NCBI RefSeq assembly: GCF_019112545.1
Contig: NW_025064936.1
Coordinates: 1 to 57,371, forward strand
Length of the DNA: 57,371 nt
DNA from: Guyanagaster necrorhizus
Taxonomy: Eukaryota > Basidiomycota > Agaricomycetes > Agaricales > Physalacriaceae
Reading direction: 5' to 3'
Shown: one piece after another, positions 48,080 to 57,371 of the stretch
How the letters are laid out: every line of letters begins with the position of its first letter
Position numbering within the stretch: position 1 is the stretch's first letter
The notes under the pieces: generated by a model
Databases searched by the model: none
Told to the model about the DNA's origin: nothing
Seen by the model: the letters and a program-made list of their open reading frames with translations, nothing else
Made by a program: the position numbers and the translations under genes

Positions 48080-49436
48080 CTACCACTTTGTAATATCTAC
48101 CTCGTCTTCAGCCTCTCCAAATAGGCTCGTTTTCTTCACCTCGAAGCCTCCTCCATCCTGCGCTTCCTCCTCATGTACTTCCAGTGCATATACCTCCGGG
48201 AACTCTCTCTTCAAGAAGTCCAACACGTGCCTGTTAATCGCTTCAAATTCCAGCAGAAACCCGTCATGTCCATCTGGCGAGGGGATAATGACAAGCTCCG
48301 CCTCGGGAATGTGCGCAGCGATCTCGCGCTGCTCCGTCGTTGTGAAAAGACCATCGGTTTCGACTCCAATCACCAGTGCGCGCGGCGGCAGGGTAGAAAG
48401 CACTCTCGCGAGCGTCTCCCGTCCCCTCGACAGATCATGCATATCCATCTTGCGCGTGATGTGGATGTAACAATTCGCATCGAAACGCGCGGTGAACTTG
48501 TCCCCCTGGTACCTCAAGTAGCTCTGCGCCGAAAAGATATTCGGAGGCGGCGACGGGGCCCCATTGCGTGAGTTTCGATGACCGTCGTTGTGCGCTGACA
48601 CCGGGTCGGGCGATTGGGGGCGTGAGTCATGCGTGAGCTGGTACTTCCTCCCAAAACGGCTCTCGAAGGAATCCCTAGAACGGTAGGTGAGCAAAGCGGC
48701 CATGCGTGCTGCCGCGAGTCCAGAGGCTGGCTGTGAGCCGTAGTAGCCGTCATCGTAGTGAGGGTCGCTGTAAATAGACTGGCGCTGGGCCTCCCCCCAG
48801 CTAATGCACCATGCAGAGTGGCGCGCAGAGGTGGCGAGAGGGATGACGTGACGAATGTAGTTCGGAGGCGTGCACAAGGGCCATTCGAGGACAGCCATGC
48901 CCCCCATGGATCCTCCAATGACTACTGCGACAGATGTTACGCCCAGATGGTCTAGGACATGTTTGTGCAGCCTAAACGCGCATATCAGCGTAATATTTCC
49001 TTAGAAAAAGAATAACACGCACCGAACATCATCTCGTATAGTCGACGCAGGAAATTCCGGTCCGTATGGCTTGCCTGTCTTCGGGTTAGTGGATATAGGC
49101 GAAACCGTACCGTATGGAGATCCAATGACATTGGCACACAGAATAAAGAATCGTTTCGGGTCGAAGGCTTTTCCTGAACCCATTAAGGGTCCCCACCTGT
49201 AAATTAATTGGTCTTTTCATTTCTCAGCAATCTGACCATCGGAGAGCGCACCAGTCCTCTACATCTGCACTCCCAGTAAATGCGTGGCAAATAATCATGA
49301 CGTTATCCCTTGCCTCATTCAGACTCCCCCAAGTCTTGTACGCCACGGGCACATCCTGCAGCTCTGTACCGCATTCAAACGTGAAGGATGGAACGATTAA
49401 GTAGGATTGCGAAATCAGGTCATCAAACCGCGCCAT
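48080..49436 (-). CDS. met2: Homoserine O-acetyltransferase
   Basis: Acetylates L-homoserine with acetyl-CoA, the first committed step of methionine synthesis in fungi. Exons 49252-49436, 49023-49196 and 48080-48971 give 416 aa. It is an alpha/beta-hydrolase fold of the MetX/MET2 family. Motifs seen: VAYKTWGSLNEARDNVMIIC and HAFTGSADVEDWW (across intron 1), GPLMGSGKAFDPKRFFILC, NVIGSPYGTVSP, and the nucleophile elbow GGSMGGMAVLEWP with catalytic Ser. The catalytic Asp is in GVETDGLFTTTEQ and the His in GHDGFLLEF. A loop of about 40 residues rich in Ser, Pro and His (near LTHDSRPQSPDPVSAHNDG) is the kind of insertion fungal enzymes carry. The ATG at 49436 places MARFDDLISQ close to the start of homologues. 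Introns are 55 and 51 nt with GT-AG borders. Confidence 0.93.
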
Positions 49437-52016
49437 GCTACCGATCTGAGGTAACTGTTTCGAAGAGACTCGGTGCTGGAGTCAATGTACCGAGCATAAC
49501 TTACGTGTTATGGATTTCGCCCTTGTGCGCCCAAATGGTCCGTGCGCATATTCTTGATTGGGAAGTGGTCTGTGCACGACTTTCAGAGTATATAATGCAG
49601 TCTCCCACGGTAGAGATTTCTTATCTCTTGTGCTAGGGTTTACTGTCACCAGTGAGGTCTTTACCGAGGTACAGTTATTTTGCTGATTGCAAATTATACA
49701 TCCGAACCCGTCTATTAGCTTCGGCTTTTAGCAATTTTTGGAACCCCCCCCCTCCTTAATCACTTCTTTCTGTGAAGATGTGACTCAGCATCTGAGGAAG
49801 AAAAGTGTAGTTATCGTAGTAATTCTGGAAATAACGGTTATTTTGCCTAATATTATATGTTAAAGAACTGTTTCATGAGTTTGAATAAGGTGTTTGAATG
49901 TTGGTGGATGTTCATTGTGTTGTTAGGTGAGGGCTTGTCGGTGCGAGATGGTGTTACTTGGCATGCTTAACAAACAACTCTATCATCTTGGCCACCATAA
50001 CCTCTTGCCAAGGTATCTTCCCCCGCTCCTGTGACACAAATGGCTCTCGTAGATCTGTCCGTCTGTTCACGCCCCATTCGCGCCACCGGCAGCATTGAAT
50101 GACTGCGGTGTCGACGTCGGTCTAATATTGGATTTTCACCGCTGGTTGTAGTGATGACCTATCTTCAGCCCTTGTGAACCCCCAATATCGCCTGGGTGCA
50201 GTCCCAATCTTCGATGAAGGAGGCCAATGTTCGTTGTTAGGGAATTATACCATGGGTAATTGAGGCCAATTGGCTTGTCTTATGGTGTATGGACAGTGTC
50301 GTTGAGTCTATGCAGGACAATAACGTTTAGTATGTTCTTTATTGTGCTCGGTCGCGTCTTTGTCGCTGACATGACTTCAGGAGGCGGTATATACGCTTCT
50401 CTGTCAATGAGACTGCCCTACTCTGATTTGAAAGGATGGCGACATCTGCGAGGCGAGCGCTAGCGTAGGACACCTGGATTTCCGTCGCCTAGCAAGTGCA
50501 AAAGTATCTCTGCCCCGAGGAAGCTGGATGTCTGACCCCTCCTTTCCCCTACGCACCGTGGTTCTATGTTGATATTCCGCAGCCTACTCACTTCCGAAGC
50601 TTGGCCAGTCGAGAACTGTCGACCTAGCACAGGGTGCGCCCATACATCTAATTTTGTGATCATTTTTGACGATTCAGTTTCAGGTCGGAGCTCAGAAAGC
50701 GTTCCAGCCGTTGCGGGAAAGTCCATTAACTGAACGCACAGTGCTAGACCTTGGCGCTTCAGACTTGGCCATAGATACGTCTTAAATGCTCGGTACCCTT
50801 CCCGCGGATATCCATCAACGGACAGTCGGCTCTCGAATTCAAGACGTGAAGTAGATAATTTTCGTCACGGAGACGACGAAGATGACTATTAAGCAGTGGG
50901 GAATCCTCCCGAATGCTGCCTGTCATGAGTAAAACATATTGACGTCTGCCTTGGCTATGTCCTCAACTCGCTCCTATAGTTCTCTTTCCGAGGTTCCGAG
51001 TGCCCCCGCCCGAATCATGCTATTACCTTGCGCAGTGCAATACTGAATACCGATTGGCACGGGATGAACGAGCGCTTCATAGCGTTTGCTCCGATCTCGG
51101 TGTAATCACCAATACCTGCAGTCATGTTGGAGCAAAACACTTGCTGAGCCCGCGGACAACAATCAATAGCCAGCGCCCAAGAATCCTGTATCCCCTAGTA
51201 CTTCACGGTCACCCTATTCACCTCCGCGTGTGGATGACTCGGCGCTCATCATTTATCCCTTTGGACTGTAGGCGCTTCGATGTTAAAGGTGCTCCGAGCT
51301 CCATACTGTCCGCCTGTTAAAGTCCACGGAGCCAAGCCATTTTTGCCGGCCGGATTCATATGCGCCGCCGAACAGGCAGCGGAACATGTGGACAAGGCCG
51401 CCAAGAGATGATGAAACCGTCTACGGTTGTTTCCTTTGCCTCGTGCAAATGACGAAACGACGAACATGTAGTATTGGAGGTTGCATCGTGTGCAATAGTT
51501 CGTACCCTGTATTCATTCGCCTGTACGGAATGCGCTTCTTGTGACATTCCGTGAGACGGTTCCAGTACAGGTCTCTTGTATCGTTCTGTCAAATACCAGT
51601 GTTATGGAACCCCCACCTATCTTCACTAAAGCTTACAGCTTTATATTTTAGCGCTTCATCGATGCTTCAATCCAAAGAGTATGTAGAGGACATTGTTACC
51701 ATGCGCATGTTCTGCATGTCATGAACGTACAAGTCTCCATGACATTTATCGTTCGGTGGCGAAACCACCTTTACATTATGCTATGGCAATAAGGACTCAC
51801 CTTGACTGATTCTATTATGCAGTATACACGCTGATAGCAAAATTTGCTATCGGTTGTCATTCGGCCGCCTAATACGGCATTCGGTCCGAAGAGTGGCGTA
51901 TCGTTGACGCCCCTATTTCTCCCATTTCCTTTTTCAAGCAACCCCGCGTCGCCAAGGAAAGATCACTTGTGCTCCTCACCCCAAAAGATCACGTTCATTT
52001 CTCTCAGTTCCGTTTC
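49437..52016. other. Long divergent intergenic region
   Basis: 2.6 kb of CpG-normal DNA between the divergently transcribed MET2 and CNNM genes. Short frames on both strands (for example 50460-50726 minus and 51000-51320 plus) lack recognisable domains. It must contain both promoters; a small unrecognised or non-coding gene cannot be excluded. Confidence 0.5.
49781..49787. promoter_or_regulatory. Gcn4/CpcA-type site upstream of MET2
   Basis: TGACTCA, the palindromic consensus of the Gcn4/CPC-1 amino-acid starvation regulator, lies about 345 bp before the MET2 ATG. Methionine genes are usual targets of cross-pathway control. A 7-mer can occur by chance in 2.6 kb, so this is suggestive only. 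Confidence 0.4.
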
Positions 52017-54121
52017 ATGAAATCTCGGCCCATCCTTCTTCTGCTGTTTAACCGACTCATTTATGCTCTGCCGTACCTCAACCAGGGTTCAGCACAGAAC
52101 CTAAGCAAACATGTCCACGGTGTCGAGCCTGGTTCTCCAGAATTCTGGTGGAAGATTATCATAAGTTCGATACTCGTATTGATGGGGGGCGTGTTTGCTG
52201 GGTGAGCTCACTCTATGGACCTCGTCCTTTTTACTTTTTTCCCTCCTGACGCCCTGCAGCTTGACTCTCGGTCTAATGGGCCTCGACGAGCTGCATCTAC
52301 GCGTGCTGGCGACATCTTCTGAGAATCCTGTAGAGAAGAAAAATGCCAAGAAAGTGTTATCTCTTATGCGGAAAGGAAGACATTGGGTCCTGGTCGTGCG
52401 TTTGACCTTTTCATCTCTCTGTTATGTCTGACATCGTGTAGGTGCTCCTTCTTGGTAACGTTGTATGTCTTCTCCCCCCACCCCGCCCCCATATTCTACA
52501 CTGGGGCTCATCCCCCCCACAGATAGTTAACGAAAGTCTGCCCATTTTCCTCGACAGCGTCGTACGTGATAACCCACTGATTCGCGTCCCTTTGCTTGGC
52601 TAATGATCCTAGATCGGTGGAGGCGTAGCTGCGGTAGCGCTTTCCACGACGGCAATTGGTGAATTGTCCTCTCTCACATTGTTGAACATTACTCATGCTT
52701 CGTCAAAGTGATATTCGGGTACGCGTCTCTTCTTCTGACATACGCGACTCATTCAATTCCAGAGAGTAAGTTGGTATTGCCATCATAGATACTCTCTATT
52801 TATACATGCTCCAGAATAATTCCTCAATCACTGAGTGTCCGCTATGGCCTTGCTATTGGTGCAGCATGCACTCCGTTTGTCTTGGTGTTGATGTACGTCT
52901 TTGGTGAGTGATGATACGCTGCTGTAGTCCCCTCATCAACACACCCACACATAATCCTCGTAGCGCCCGTAGCATGGCCTATAGCCAAGCTCCTCGACCT
53001 CGTCCTCGGCACGAACGAGACCCACACCTACAAAAAAGCAGAACTAAAGTCCTTTCTGCAGTTCCACCGCACGGGGGAGGAACCGCTGAGAGAGGACGAG
53101 ATATCGATTCTCAGTGGTGTCCTAGAGCTCAATTCGAAGAATGTCGAGACCATCATGACGCGTATGGAGGTATGTGTATTCTTCCCAGACACTGTACACG
53201 TATGTACTCATAGTGTGATATATCGCAGGACGTGGTTACCCTGAGCAGGGATACTATACTCGACCACAAGATGATCGATACAATGTGCGCCCCCTCCCCC
53301 TCTTTGAGCCTTTCTATTTCCGCCCCGCCGAGCATTACACCAGATTGACGAGCGGATACTCGCGAATCCCCATACACGATCCGGGAAACCCATTGTCATT
53401 CACAGGTCTGTTGTTGGTGAAGAAGGTGCAGTTCCGTTCCAGTGGCGATAGCAGCTGACGCTGTCCTCTGACGTCCCGTCCCTTATTAGCTTCTCACATA
53501 CGATCCCGCAAAGGCGCTTCCGGTATCCAGGTTCCCTCTATCCATTCTTCCCGAGGCGCATCCTTCGATAAACTGTTTTCAGGCACTGGACTATTTGTAC
53601 GTACATCTTCGACACGTGAAGCAAGCAACATGGAATATTGACACTTTTTTTTTTTCGTTTTCACAGCCAAACAGGCCGGGCGCACCTGATTCTGATATCC
53701 CGCACCCCCGGTATCGCCGGCGGAGCCATCGGAGTGATCACACTCGAAGGTGCGTAACTACCCCTCTGTACCTCAGCAGAAAGTGCATGCCAAGTGACGG
53801 AAGCGCCCTAGATATCATCGAAGAGATCATATCGGAAGAAATCGTCGACGAGACCGACCGCTACGACGATAACGTGCACAAGAGGAAGGCAAAGCGGATG
53901 ACGACGGCCGCCATCATGAGGGGGTAACTGACGTCCTTGCGCGTTTTTTCTTTTTCCTTTATATATCCTAACTGTTTGTTGATAGGATTGTCGAGCGTGA
54001 GCGTGGTCGCGTTTCGGCGGTTGGTACGCCCACTGAACGGACGCCGCTGCTTGGCCGGGATCGGAGTATTGTGGACTATGGATTTGGGGGAGCGCTTAGT
54101 CAGTCACCGAGGGGTGAATAG
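52017..54121 (+). CDS. CNNM/Mam3-type DUF21 membrane protein
   Basis: Member of the ACDP/CNNM family (yeast Mam3), membrane proteins of vacuole or plasma membrane tied to divalent metal homeostasis. Exons 52017-52201, 52260-52392, 52442-52462, 52523-52561, 52613-52658, 52709-52718, 52763-52765, 52815-52903, 52964-53169, 53229-53284, 53344-53425, 53490-53596, 53667-53749, 53812-53923 and 53986-54121 give 435 aa. An N-terminal hydrophobic segment (RPILLLLFNRLIYALPYL) precedes the DUF21 domain: helix IIISSILVLMGGVFAGLTLG, then LMGLDELHLRVL, NESLPIFLD and FGEIIPQSLSVRYG. The CBS-pair region follows with LDHKMIDTI, SGYSRIPIHDPG, GLLLVKKLLTYDP and GVITLEDIIEEIISEEIVDE. The invariant Glu of FGEIIPQS requires a 3-nt exon (52763-52765). 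The C-terminus is shorter than in Mam3. Confidence 0.9.
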
Positions 54122-54340
54122 CAGCATCACGGGGAAAGGAAACGTTTTTTTGCTTTGCTTTTGCTATTTTTTTGTAATCTATTCCTGAACTTTTTTTTTT
54201 TTGGTTATGGGTGTATGTAGTGCCATTACAATAAATTTGGACATCTGGTGGAACCTTGACCGTGCTCCAATGGATTACGGCAAGGATGCTAAAAATACAA
54301 GGTTAAAAAGAGGTTAAGACCGATCGTGATCGGGTTCGCA
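54122..54340. other. 3' flank of the CNNM gene
   Basis: Contains a T-rich tract and a canonical AATAAA at 54230-54235, 109 bp after the stop, a likely polyadenylation signal. CpG-normal sequence ends at about 54340. Confidence 0.55.
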
Positions 54341-56260
54341 TAAAACAGGTGGATCTTCAACTGGAGAATAGAGTTAGAAACATATTGCCTGAGTGAAGTA
54401 GTAGGTCGGAGACATGACATCATAGTAAAAGGGGAAAAAAAGATCAATGGTGAAAAAGAGGATAAAAGGTGCCAGGGTATGGCAATGTGAGCAGGAGCAG
54501 AAGAAAATAAGGTGAGTCACTAGGAGCACCTCACTAGAGCCAAGTCTCTTCATCTGATACTAACAGTGGTACCTCAGGTGGCACAAGATTCAGATGGCCC
54601 AGCTCTTTATATAACCAACCATACTTATTATACACACCAGAGAGCCACTATCCACTGCTAATTGATCTCTCATGACTGCTTCAGTTTGACACTTTGTATC
54701 ACTTCAGCAAGTACCAACTCTTTCAATATTGTCAAACCCATCACTTGACTAAGGTCTAGTGCTTACATCTGAGAGACCACTGCAACACTGTGAATACTGA
54801 GCATCCAATTGCTTTATCTGAACAGGAGGTAGTGAATGTGCAGAACTGCAACAGCCTCACATACATCAGGATCTCAGTCTTCTTCTCTTCAGCCTCTTCA
54901 TTGTACACACCAAACAATTGCATGCCAGAGAAGATTGAATCAGAGGGAATATACATCTTCTGTATCTAACACTTTGGTTAATGAGAGGTGAAGGAACCTC
55001 TAGAAAGAGACCATTCAGATATTTATGCATATGACTAGAACTCCATGATCTCACCACATTTTATCCCTGTGTTGTTATCAAAACCCTAACTGTCCCACAA
55101 ACCAATGTGCAATGCAAGTCTCATCAATGCAGAACAGGTTTTGAATAGCCAGAGCAGAACTATGCAAGTGGTAACATATGTAGATGAAGGAATGGCTCAC
55201 TATTGTTATTCTGATATATTAGCACCAATTAGCCAAGATGTCAATCAATTTGAACCTCTCACCCAGCTGGTTATTCAGAATCCAGATGTTCTTTGCAATA
55301 GCCAAGATATTATTCCAGTCAAGGGCTTCATTGGAAGTCAAAGAGGCTATTGATGGTGGTGGTTGTAATTCAAGCTTGACCATTAAGGTTGCCAAGCTGT
55401 CTCAGGTGGGTTTTCAATTTGTGTAACACAAATTGGTTTGAATGTCTCTAAGAAGCGAGATTATTGATCTATTTTTAGTCCTTTCTAAATTATTGAAACA
55501 TTGAAGTTACTTTGAGAGCTGTCTACACTGCATTAAAGCTAGACAATCTGTATCACCATCACCCAGTGTGTTGGTCATGTAGATGGGGTTCCTGATGGTC
55601 CCATCACTTGTGCATCTTTTCTTTGAACCATGAGGAGTAAAAAAATAACTTGATATAGACTAAAGCTGGTAGTGCTCATCAAGAAATATATGCCATAGAC
55701 CTCAAAGTAGGCCTTGCATTGGCTGAAAAAGTGATTGAGATCTATGCTTTTTCTCTCAAATAGTATCAGATCTCTTGCAATGGCTGGTTTGAGGCCTTCT
55801 CATGGCTCCATGCTTTCTGGCTGCCATGGAGGTGGGATGTCAGATAGTGGGCCTTCAGGTGATAGTGATAGTGCTAGGTTCCTTGGTCTCAGTAATGATC
55901 ATAGTCACCAGTCATAGTGCAGGCCTTGCAGCAGGGGTTCTGCCAGAGCCAACAGATTTTCCAGTGAGGCATTCTCTGGCTTAGCACCAGCAAAGAGTCC
56001 ACTTGAAAAGGGGAGTGGTGATTTGGAGTATTCATAGAAGGGGTTTTGGCTTCCCCAGCTATGCTGGCTTGTCAGAGGATACACATATTTTAGCATCATA
56101 CACTCCTTGCTCTCTTTTGATTTTGATTAAGTATCAGTCTGCTTTTTGTCTATAAAAGTTGTACTAGTACAAAAGATGTATGTGCTGGTGAAAGACAGCA
56201 ACCAAATGCCTCTGAGTCCATTTCAGATATGGGCCTGAGAGATGACAATCAGTTCAATGT
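54341..56260. other. CpG-poor region, unassigned
   Basis: AT-rich, CpG-depleted sequence with short frames (55105-55353 plus, 54756-55057 minus) lacking recognised motifs. It probably belongs to the repeat landscape ending in the LTR at 56261. Confidence 0.4.
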
Positions 56261-56668
56261 TGTTAGCAACCAACTATAACAAACAAGACCAAACTCAAGG
56301 TTGTGCTTCATGTTTGGGCAAGCAGCACAAGAGTGAGCTGAGTAAGCTGATGCTTAGACAATCAAGTCAGACAATGCTTGGAGTTGGACCTTAGTAGATT
56401 GGAAAGAATAAACTTTAGTCCAAAGCTGGAGCTTAAGGCTACAGCTGAGCTACCTTATATACAAAAGAGTGTGTTCTAATAATACCTAGAAGATGTGTAA
56501 AGCATTTGGTATTTGTATGATAAGCATGCCTGAAACAATGAATAATGAGCAATGTTGGCATGTTAGGCTGTGAAGTGTGGTTGTTGGACAACAACAGCAT
56601 GGGAATGGCATGGAAAGCATGCACTGTGAAGATCATGAAGGTGTGAAATGGTCATGATCATGACAATA
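56261..56668 (-). repeat. Decayed Gypsy-type LTR (minus orientation)
   Basis: Begins TGTTAGCAAC and ends TGACAATA (expected CA at the end) on the + strand. It is followed by a C-rich tract, CCCCCCTGG, which is a polypurine tract on the minus strand as expected next to a 3' LTR. AATAAACTTTAGTCCAAAGCTGG resembles the box around the predicted RNA start in the other chromovirus LTRs. Confidence 0.6.
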
Positions 56669-56723
56669 CCCCCCTGGTCAAGGCAGTCATTCTGACTGCT
56701 TACTCACTGTTAAGGCTGACCCC

Positions 56724-56807
56724 TCAGTCATGGTTGTGATCCAGGAGGAACTTCTGGTTGTAGAAGTGGTCACTGACCAGGGAGTTCATGTCCTTCCACT
56801 GGTACAG
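56724..56807 (-). pseudogene. C-terminal end of a Gypsy polyprotein
   Basis: The minus strand reads YQWKDMNSLVSDHFYNQKFL and LDHNHD followed by a TGA stop, then the polypurine tract and LTR. This is in keeping with the tail of a Gypsy pol. Everything upstream was displaced by the insertion of the young element at 56808. Confidence 0.5.
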
Positions 56808-57232
56808 TGTTACGATTTTCTTTTACCCCTATCTCTTTTACCCCTATTTATGCTTAGTCATAGCACAAGACCACGGGAAAAGGCTTAGTAAGCACAACTG
56901 AACCGCCTGGATACGACAACGCTCGACGACGCACAATTACCTTTTTATGTACAACAGCGACGCCCAAGGGCAACGGGCACCATAGACACAGAACGACACA
57001 ATAAGTAGTTATATTCTTAGCGATACCTATGTAGTATTTAAGACCGACAGCTCTTGCTGGTATACCCCAGCTTCGAGCTAAAGTTTATTCATACCATTCT
57101 ACCTCGAGTCTACTTCTGACCTTGAGTCACATCGCTCGGATATATATATAAGTGAACTCAGGTGATTCCTCGAAGTGCGAAGGAACACCTGTTTATCACG
57201 TGTATCTGTTCACGTGACGCTTGGGCTTAACA
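56808..57232 (+). repeat. Young chromovirus 5' LTR (425 bp)
   Basis: TGTTACGATT...GGGCTTAACA. A TATA-like TATTTAAG at 57035-57042 predicts an RNA start about 57069, so U3 would be 56808-57068 and R-U5 57069-57232. A second TA-rich box (57139-57150) lies further on. Confidence 0.85.
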
Positions 57233-57233
57233 A

Positions 57234-57246
57234 TTAGCTCGAAGCT
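57234..57246 (+). other. Self-priming primer-binding site
   Basis: TTAGCTCGAAGCT, beginning two bases after the LTR, is a perfect 13-nt reverse complement of AGCTTCGAGCTAA at 57069-57081, the predicted first bases of the element RNA. Tf1/sushi-type Gypsy elements prime cDNA synthesis by folding their own RNA 5' end onto this site. Confidence 0.75.
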
Positions 57247-57288
57247 TTCACCTTCCCTTTCTCAAGCCCAATTGTGCTGAGAAACCGA

Positions 57289-57371
57289 ATGCCGCCAGTA
57301 ACAACCGCCGACCTCAATCACGACTTCTTTGAGCTAATCGCTTCCATCATTGGAACTTTGCTCGGACTTCT
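57289..57371 (+). CDS. Start of Gypsy gag (partial)
   Basis: ATG followed by an uninterrupted frame to the window edge, beginning MPPVTTADLNHDFFELIASI. It is the first ATG after the LTR and primer site, where Gag of this element type starts. Only 27 complete codons are visible, so the assignment rests on position. Confidence 0.6.
   Translation, partial: MPPVTTADLNHDFFELIASIIGTLLGL

Larger units (their letters stand above)
56808..57371 (+). mobile_element. Young Gypsy chromovirus-type element, 5' end (runs off window)
   Basis: Complete 5' LTR, primer site and the start of gag in CpG-rich, undecayed sequence, placed directly against CpG-poor old repeats. The LTR belongs to the same family as those of the palindromic chromovirus. 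The 3' end and target duplication lie outside the window. Confidence 0.8.

Noticed and set aside
53937..54188. Hydrophobic C-terminal extension of the CNNM protein to 54188.
   Set aside because: That frame differs from the spliced frame, which reads TERTPLLGRDRSIVDYGFGG and stops at 54121.
1..57371. CRISPR arrays, operons, rRNA or tRNA genes.
   Set aside because: None seen by eye; the gene structure is eukaryotic with spliceosomal introns.

Overview
The window looks like chromosomal DNA of a filamentous basidiomycete, most likely an Agaricomycete. The host genes have many short introns (about 46-93 nt). The dynein heavy chain is present as a stand-alone tail gene, an arrangement known from Agaricomycetes. 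F-box and GH18 genes and Gypsy/Copia LTR elements of fungal type also fit. I cannot name the species.

Layout. The DNA alternates between two kinds of sequence with sharp borders. CpG-poor blocks (about 1-3557, 9500-41290 and 54340-56807) hold decayed transposable elements: a pogo-like transposase, a Ty1/Copia element with target-site duplication, several Gypsy pieces, and a repeated long LTR that I call family A. CpG-normal islands (about 3558-9500 and 41290-54340) hold host genes. A fresh, CpG-rich Gypsy element begins at 56808 and runs off the right edge.

Host genes, left to right: a secreted GH18 chitinase-like gene (4589-6179, +), with a decayed GH18 relative upstream at about 2880; an F-box gene (7917-9465, +) broken by one stop codon and cut off by an LTR; an F-box protein (41582-42961, -); the dynein heavy chain tail, dhc1 (43311-47548, -, 13 exons, 1181 aa); homoserine O-acetyltransferase MET2 (48080-49436, -); and a CNNM/Mam3-type DUF21 membrane protein (52017-54121, +, 15 exons including a predicted 3-nt microexon). 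These are unrelated housekeeping or accessory functions and do not form a pathway. For all intact models I spliced by hand; the exon lengths sum to a multiple of three and the joined frames match family motifs.

Most striking structures: (i) a large palindrome, 27098-30466 versus 32844-36212, two 3369-bp arms of an already decayed chromovirus around a 2.4-kb loop, apparently identical; (ii) the young Gypsy LTR, which has the same 425-bp length as the decayed LTRs and carries a 13-nt self-complementarity between its predicted RNA 5' end and the site just after the LTR, the hallmark of Tf1/sushi self-priming; (iii) a Copia element whose primer-binding site matches the anticodon region of initiator tRNA-Met (half-tRNA priming, as in Drosophila copia). 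I found no tRNA, rRNA or CRISPR.
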